In this document: in pieces, positions 61,582-64,000 of the stretch
Position numbering within the stretch: position 1 is the stretch's first letter
Layout of the letters: every line of letters starts with the position of its first letter
NCBI RefSeq assembly: GCF_041228105.1
Contig: NZ_CP166097.1
Location: 4,464,001 to 4,528,000, forward strand
Length of the DNA stretch: 64,000 nt
Source of the DNA: Pectobacterium aroidearum
Lineage (GTDB): Bacteria; Pseudomonadota; Gammaproteobacteria; Enterobacterales; Enterobacteriaceae
Reading direction: 5' to 3'
Position numbers and translations under genes: made by a program
The notes under the pieces: generated by a model
The model's database searches: none
What the model was told of the DNA's origin: nothing
Seen by the model: only the letters and a program-made list of their open reading frames with translations

Positions 61582-61741
61582 GTGAAGTGGGCCTTAACCG
61601 GTATTCGGTCTCTGTTTTCAAAGGTTAAACAGATTTACCGCTCGAAAGCGCCATCTCTCAGGTTAACGATGGCATTGGCATGTGATTACCCGAAGGCGTT
61701 CCTCTCAAATCACGGGAACATTAGCAGTTGTCAGAGACAAC
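61582..61741 (-). ncRNA. Structured leader RNA element, copy C
   Basis: 160 nt, close to copy A. It lies 114 nt before the STY4534-type ATG. Minus-strand helices as in copies A and B, with CGCU-UUCG-AGCG and GCC-UUCG-GGU hairpins. Upstream TTGACT and an AT-rich -10-like region may be its promoter. Confidence 0.75.
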
Positions 61742-61830
61742 GATTGGCCTGTTAATCATTAAACCTGGTGAAAAAGAAGTCAATCTTCAAGCTATGGAAA
61801 AACTCATCACCGAAGAATGAAAATAAAAAA

Positions 61831-61862
61831 ACCAAAAAAAAGCGGTGCCATAAGGCACCGCC
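61831..61862 (-). terminator. Rho-independent terminator downstream of topB
   Basis: Minus strand GCGGTGCC-TTAT-GGCACCGC followed by TTTTTTTT. It ends the transcript arriving from topB and the non-coding stretch 61863-62102. Confidence 0.88.
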
Positions 61863-62102
61863 ATACGATCTGCACCATCGATCTTCGGTATATCTGTTTT
61901 CACAGTAGCTCCGGGGTATGTTCAGAACCCGACACTGGTTTCACGGAGTTTTAGTGCCTTCAGACTCGGCTCTCAGGTGAGGGAGCTGTCAGTCAGACTG
62001 TTCACTGACAGCGCTATGCAAACGCTGACAGAGACCGCAGTCACGGGGTGCGGCTTCAGAGCCGGATGAACAATAACAACTCATCCCCCCGCCTGCAATC
62101 AG
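61863..62102 (-). other. Structured 3' region between topB and its terminator
   Basis: 240 bases without a gene, rich in short inverted repeats (CAGCG/CGCTG near 62010-62030, others). Bounded downstream by a perfect terminator, so it may be a long 3' UTR or an independent small RNA. The remaining 61742-61830 holds only a possible promoter for RNA element C. Confidence 0.4.
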
Positions 62103-64000
62103 TTAATTCTGCTTTTTCTTTCGTGTTTTAGATGCCGCATTCTTGCTCTGGCCAGGGACATTTATCATGCCCTTACAGTCTGGATATTTTTCACAACCAT
62201 AAAATGCTCCTTTTGCCCCTTTTCGTAACCGCGTCTTACTACCACAAAGAGGGCAAGCAGGCGTAGGAGGAACACGAACGACAACATCTTGTTGAGTTCC
62301 CAGGGAAACCAACTGACAAATCCACTGAGTCTGTCGGGACATAAAGCTATCCAGCGTCATACTCCCTTTAGCAACCTCATCGAGCGCCTGTTCCCAAAGC
62401 GCCGTCATACCGGGCTCTTTTAACGCGTGAGGTAAAGCATCGATAAGATCCATCGCAATATCTGTTGCACGCAAGTAACGCCCTTTTATGCTGATGAAGT
62501 TACGCGCCAGTAACGTTTCGACAATCCCACCACGCGTCGCTTCTGTGCCTAACCCTGCGTTCTCTTTCAGTACTTTTTTCAGCGTTAAATCGGTCACATA
62601 CGCCGCAGCGTTCATCATAGCCGCAATCAATGATTGGAATGTAAAATACTGGGGAGGCTTTGTTTTCAGTGCCTTTACCTCAGAGCCAGCCACGCCACAG
62701 TTATCTCCCTTTACGAGCATAGGTAAAGATTGGTCTTTCTCATCTGCCGCAGCCTCTTTATGTTCACCGTCATCCTGACTAAACAAACGTTTCCACCCAG
62801 GAACAACAACGACCCGCCCCGTTGTCTGAAACAGTTGGCCTCCGATATTTAGGGAAAGTCGCGTGAAATCGACTTCATGCAGAGGAAAAAACTGGGCTAG
62901 ATAATGTCGTCTGATTAACACGTAAACCTGCTTTTCCTGATCGCTCATCTTCGACATGTCACAAACATGCCGTGTCGGAATGATACCGTGGTGGGCAGTC
63001 ATTTTTTTGTCATCCCATATGCGGGAAACAAAACGAGTATCTAGCTGAGAAATCAACGCCTGTAGTGAGGGGTCGATTTTCACCAATGCACTCAGGACAT
63101 CAGGAATTTCCTCACGCATTGACTCAGGAAGAAACCCACAATCGGTTCGCGGGTAAGACGTTGCTTTATGCGTCTCATACAGGCTCTGTGCTATGTCCAG
63201 CACTTTCTGAGGACTCATGTCCCAAAGTCTGCCGCAGGCCTGCTGTAGCGTTCCCATGGTGAACGCCAAGGGTGCAGCCTCTTTTTCTCGCTTTGTTTCC
63301 TGCTCAATTACCGTTGCCTTGCCTGTTTGTTTACAAAGCTGTGCAACTTGCTGAGCGATGTCCTGATGAATACAGCGCTTCTCTTCATCGACATACATTT
63401 TCGCTGGAACCCACTGCGCAGAGAAACGGACACCATTAGACTGTAGTGCTACCCATACTTGCCAGTAAGGTTTAGGGACGAACGTCGCTATTTCTCGCTC
63501 ACGATTAACGACCATCGCCAATACAGGGGTTTGCACTCGCCCAACAGACAGAAGCCCGTCATATCCCTTATCCCTCGCTTTCACGGTATAAAGCCGGGTC
63601 AGGTTCATACCTATTAGCCAGTCCGCTCGCGAACGCCCCAGGCCAGCATAATAAAGCGGCTTTGTTTCTGAACCTGGTTTGATAGCAGCTAATGCAGCAC
63701 GAATACTGGACTCATCCAATGCAGACAGCCACAAACGAAAAACGGGACCTCTCCATCCGCAATATTCCAACAGAGACCATCCGATAACTTCTCCTTCCCT
63801 ATCAGCATCAGTTGATATGACGACTTCATCAACCTGCTTCAACAATCGGGAGATGACCGTGAACTGGTCTGACGATTCTGACTTCACAACCATCTGCCAT
63901 ACGGGGGGCAAAACCGGTAACACATCTATTCGCCACGGTTTCTCAAACTGGGTGCCATAGACTTCTGGTGAGGCGGTTTCTAAAAGGTGCCCCCGGGCCC
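62103..64000 (-). CDS. topB: DNA topoisomerase III, 5' end beyond right edge
   Basis: The frame is open to the right edge (632 codons seen). Upstream of an in-frame GTG at 63923 the translation continues with the family's GHLLE...PEVYG...PWRIDVLP, so the N-terminus lies outside the window. Seen: DREGE of the TOPRIM domain, catalytic Tyr in SYPRTDCGFLP, and a C-terminal C4 zinc finger CPLCGS...GCEKYPDC. Type IA topoisomerase that unlinks strands during ICE replication or transfer. Confidence 0.92.
   Translation of the reverse strand, partial: ARGHLLETASPEVYGTQFEKPWRIDVLPVLPPVWQMVVKSESSDQFTVISRLLKQVDEVVISTDADREGEVIGWSLLEYCGWRGPVFRLWLSALDESSIRAALAAIKPGSETKPLYYAGLGRSRADWLIGMNLTRLYTVKARDKGYDGLLSVGRVQTPVLAMVVNREREIATFVPKPYWQVWVALQSNGVRFSAQWVPAKMYVDEEKRCIHQDIAQQVAQLCKQTGKATVIEQETKREKEAAPLAFTMGTLQQACGRLWDMSPQKVLDIAQSLYETHKATSYPRTDCGFLPESMREEIPDVLSALVKIDPSLQALISQLDTRFVSRIWDDKKMTAHHGIIPTRHVCDMSKMSDQEKQVYVLIRRHYLAQFFPLHEVDFTRLSLNIGGQLFQTTGRVVVVPGWKRLFSQDDGEHKEAAADEKDQSLPMLVKGDNCGVAGSEVKALKTKPPQYFTFQSLIAAMMNAAAYVTDLTLKKVLKENAGLGTEATRGGIVETLLARNFISIKGRYLRATDIAMDLIDALPHALKEPGMTALWEQALDEVAKGSMTLDSFMSRQTQWICQLVSLGTQQDVVVRVPPTPACPLCGSKTRLRKGAKGAFYGCEKYPDCKGMINVPGQSKNAASKTRKKKQN

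Noticed and set aside
61745..61820. Plus-strand fragment reading KPGEKEVNLQAMEKLITEE before a stop
   Set aside because: Looks protein-like but has a stop just upstream and no usable start; could be a remnant or chance.
1..64000. CRISPR arrays, tRNA or rRNA genes, complete insertion sequences
   Set aside because: No regularly spaced direct repeats, no tRNA-like cloverleaf and no transposase frame were recognised by eye; the repeated elements found are explained by shufflon, leaders and RNA copies.

Overview
The window looks like part of an integrative and conjugative element (ICE) of the SPI-7/PFGI/ICEHin1056 class in a gammaproteobacterium. An enterobacterial host (Salmonella, Yersinia, Pectobacterium, Photorhabdus or similar) is most likely, because the type IVB pilus genes, the Rci-type shufflon and the STY4534-type protein all resemble the Salmonella Typhi SPI-7 family. 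This host assignment is inference. Both edges cut genes: a GTPase gene runs off the left edge and topB runs off the right. I saw no rRNA, tRNA or CRISPR array. Almost every core gene is on the minus strand, so the map reads from right to left.

Right to left: (i) 58.5-64 kb holds DNA processing and stable maintenance genes (topB, a DUF3577/STY4534-family replication protein, ssb, two small genes). (ii) 47.6-59 kb is a complete thin-pilus operon pilL-pilV. PilV has a site-specific shufflon at 45.9-48 kb and its recombinase Rci at 44.8-45.9 kb. (iii) 18.9-44.7 kb is the GI-type (Tfc) type IV secretion system: TraD coupling protein, VirB4-like ATPase, membrane and periplasmic proteins, TraG/TraU/TraH-like mating-pair proteins. 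A few genes that do not look like standard components sit inside it (an acetyltransferase, a GHKL ATPase-zincin fusion, a ParB-like protein). (iv) 16.1-18.8 kb is AT-rich cargo: a DUF2971 protein and a HEPN-domain protein face each other across a 116-bp palindrome. (v) 14.0-15.2 kb carries a tyrosine integrase and a zinc-ribbon protein, behind about 1 kb of strongly structured non-coding DNA. (vi) 4.4-13.7 kb is an operon-like run of small maintenance genes (RadC, an ArdC-methylase-like polyvalent protein, several paralogous families of unknown function). (vii) 1-4.1 kb is a cargo operon that I read as a GTPase-associated conflict system: metallophosphoesterase, helical GASH-like protein, double-GTPase 2 and double-GTPase 1.

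Two non-coding systems stand out. First, a ~160-nt element occurs three times (13.8, 15.9 and 61.6 kb), always upstream of minus-strand ICE operons. Its helices are kept by paired base changes, several hairpins are capped by UUCG on the minus strand, and two helices cross to form possible pseudoknots. I read it as a structured leader RNA marking an ICE regulon. Second, most genes in the 4.8-13.7 kb operon, and two near 60-61.5 kb, are preceded by a three-segment leader. Its middle segment can pair either with an upstream segment or with the Shine-Dalgarno region. The sequences differ from gene to gene but complementarity is retained, which suggests an RNA switch acting on translation.

The PilV shufflon is half decayed. 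The cassette now joined to pilV is frameshifted, while two intact alternative C-terminal cassettes lie in the opposite orientation. One has a phage tail-collar-like fold and the other is cysteine-rich, so an Rci inversion would restore a full adhesin.
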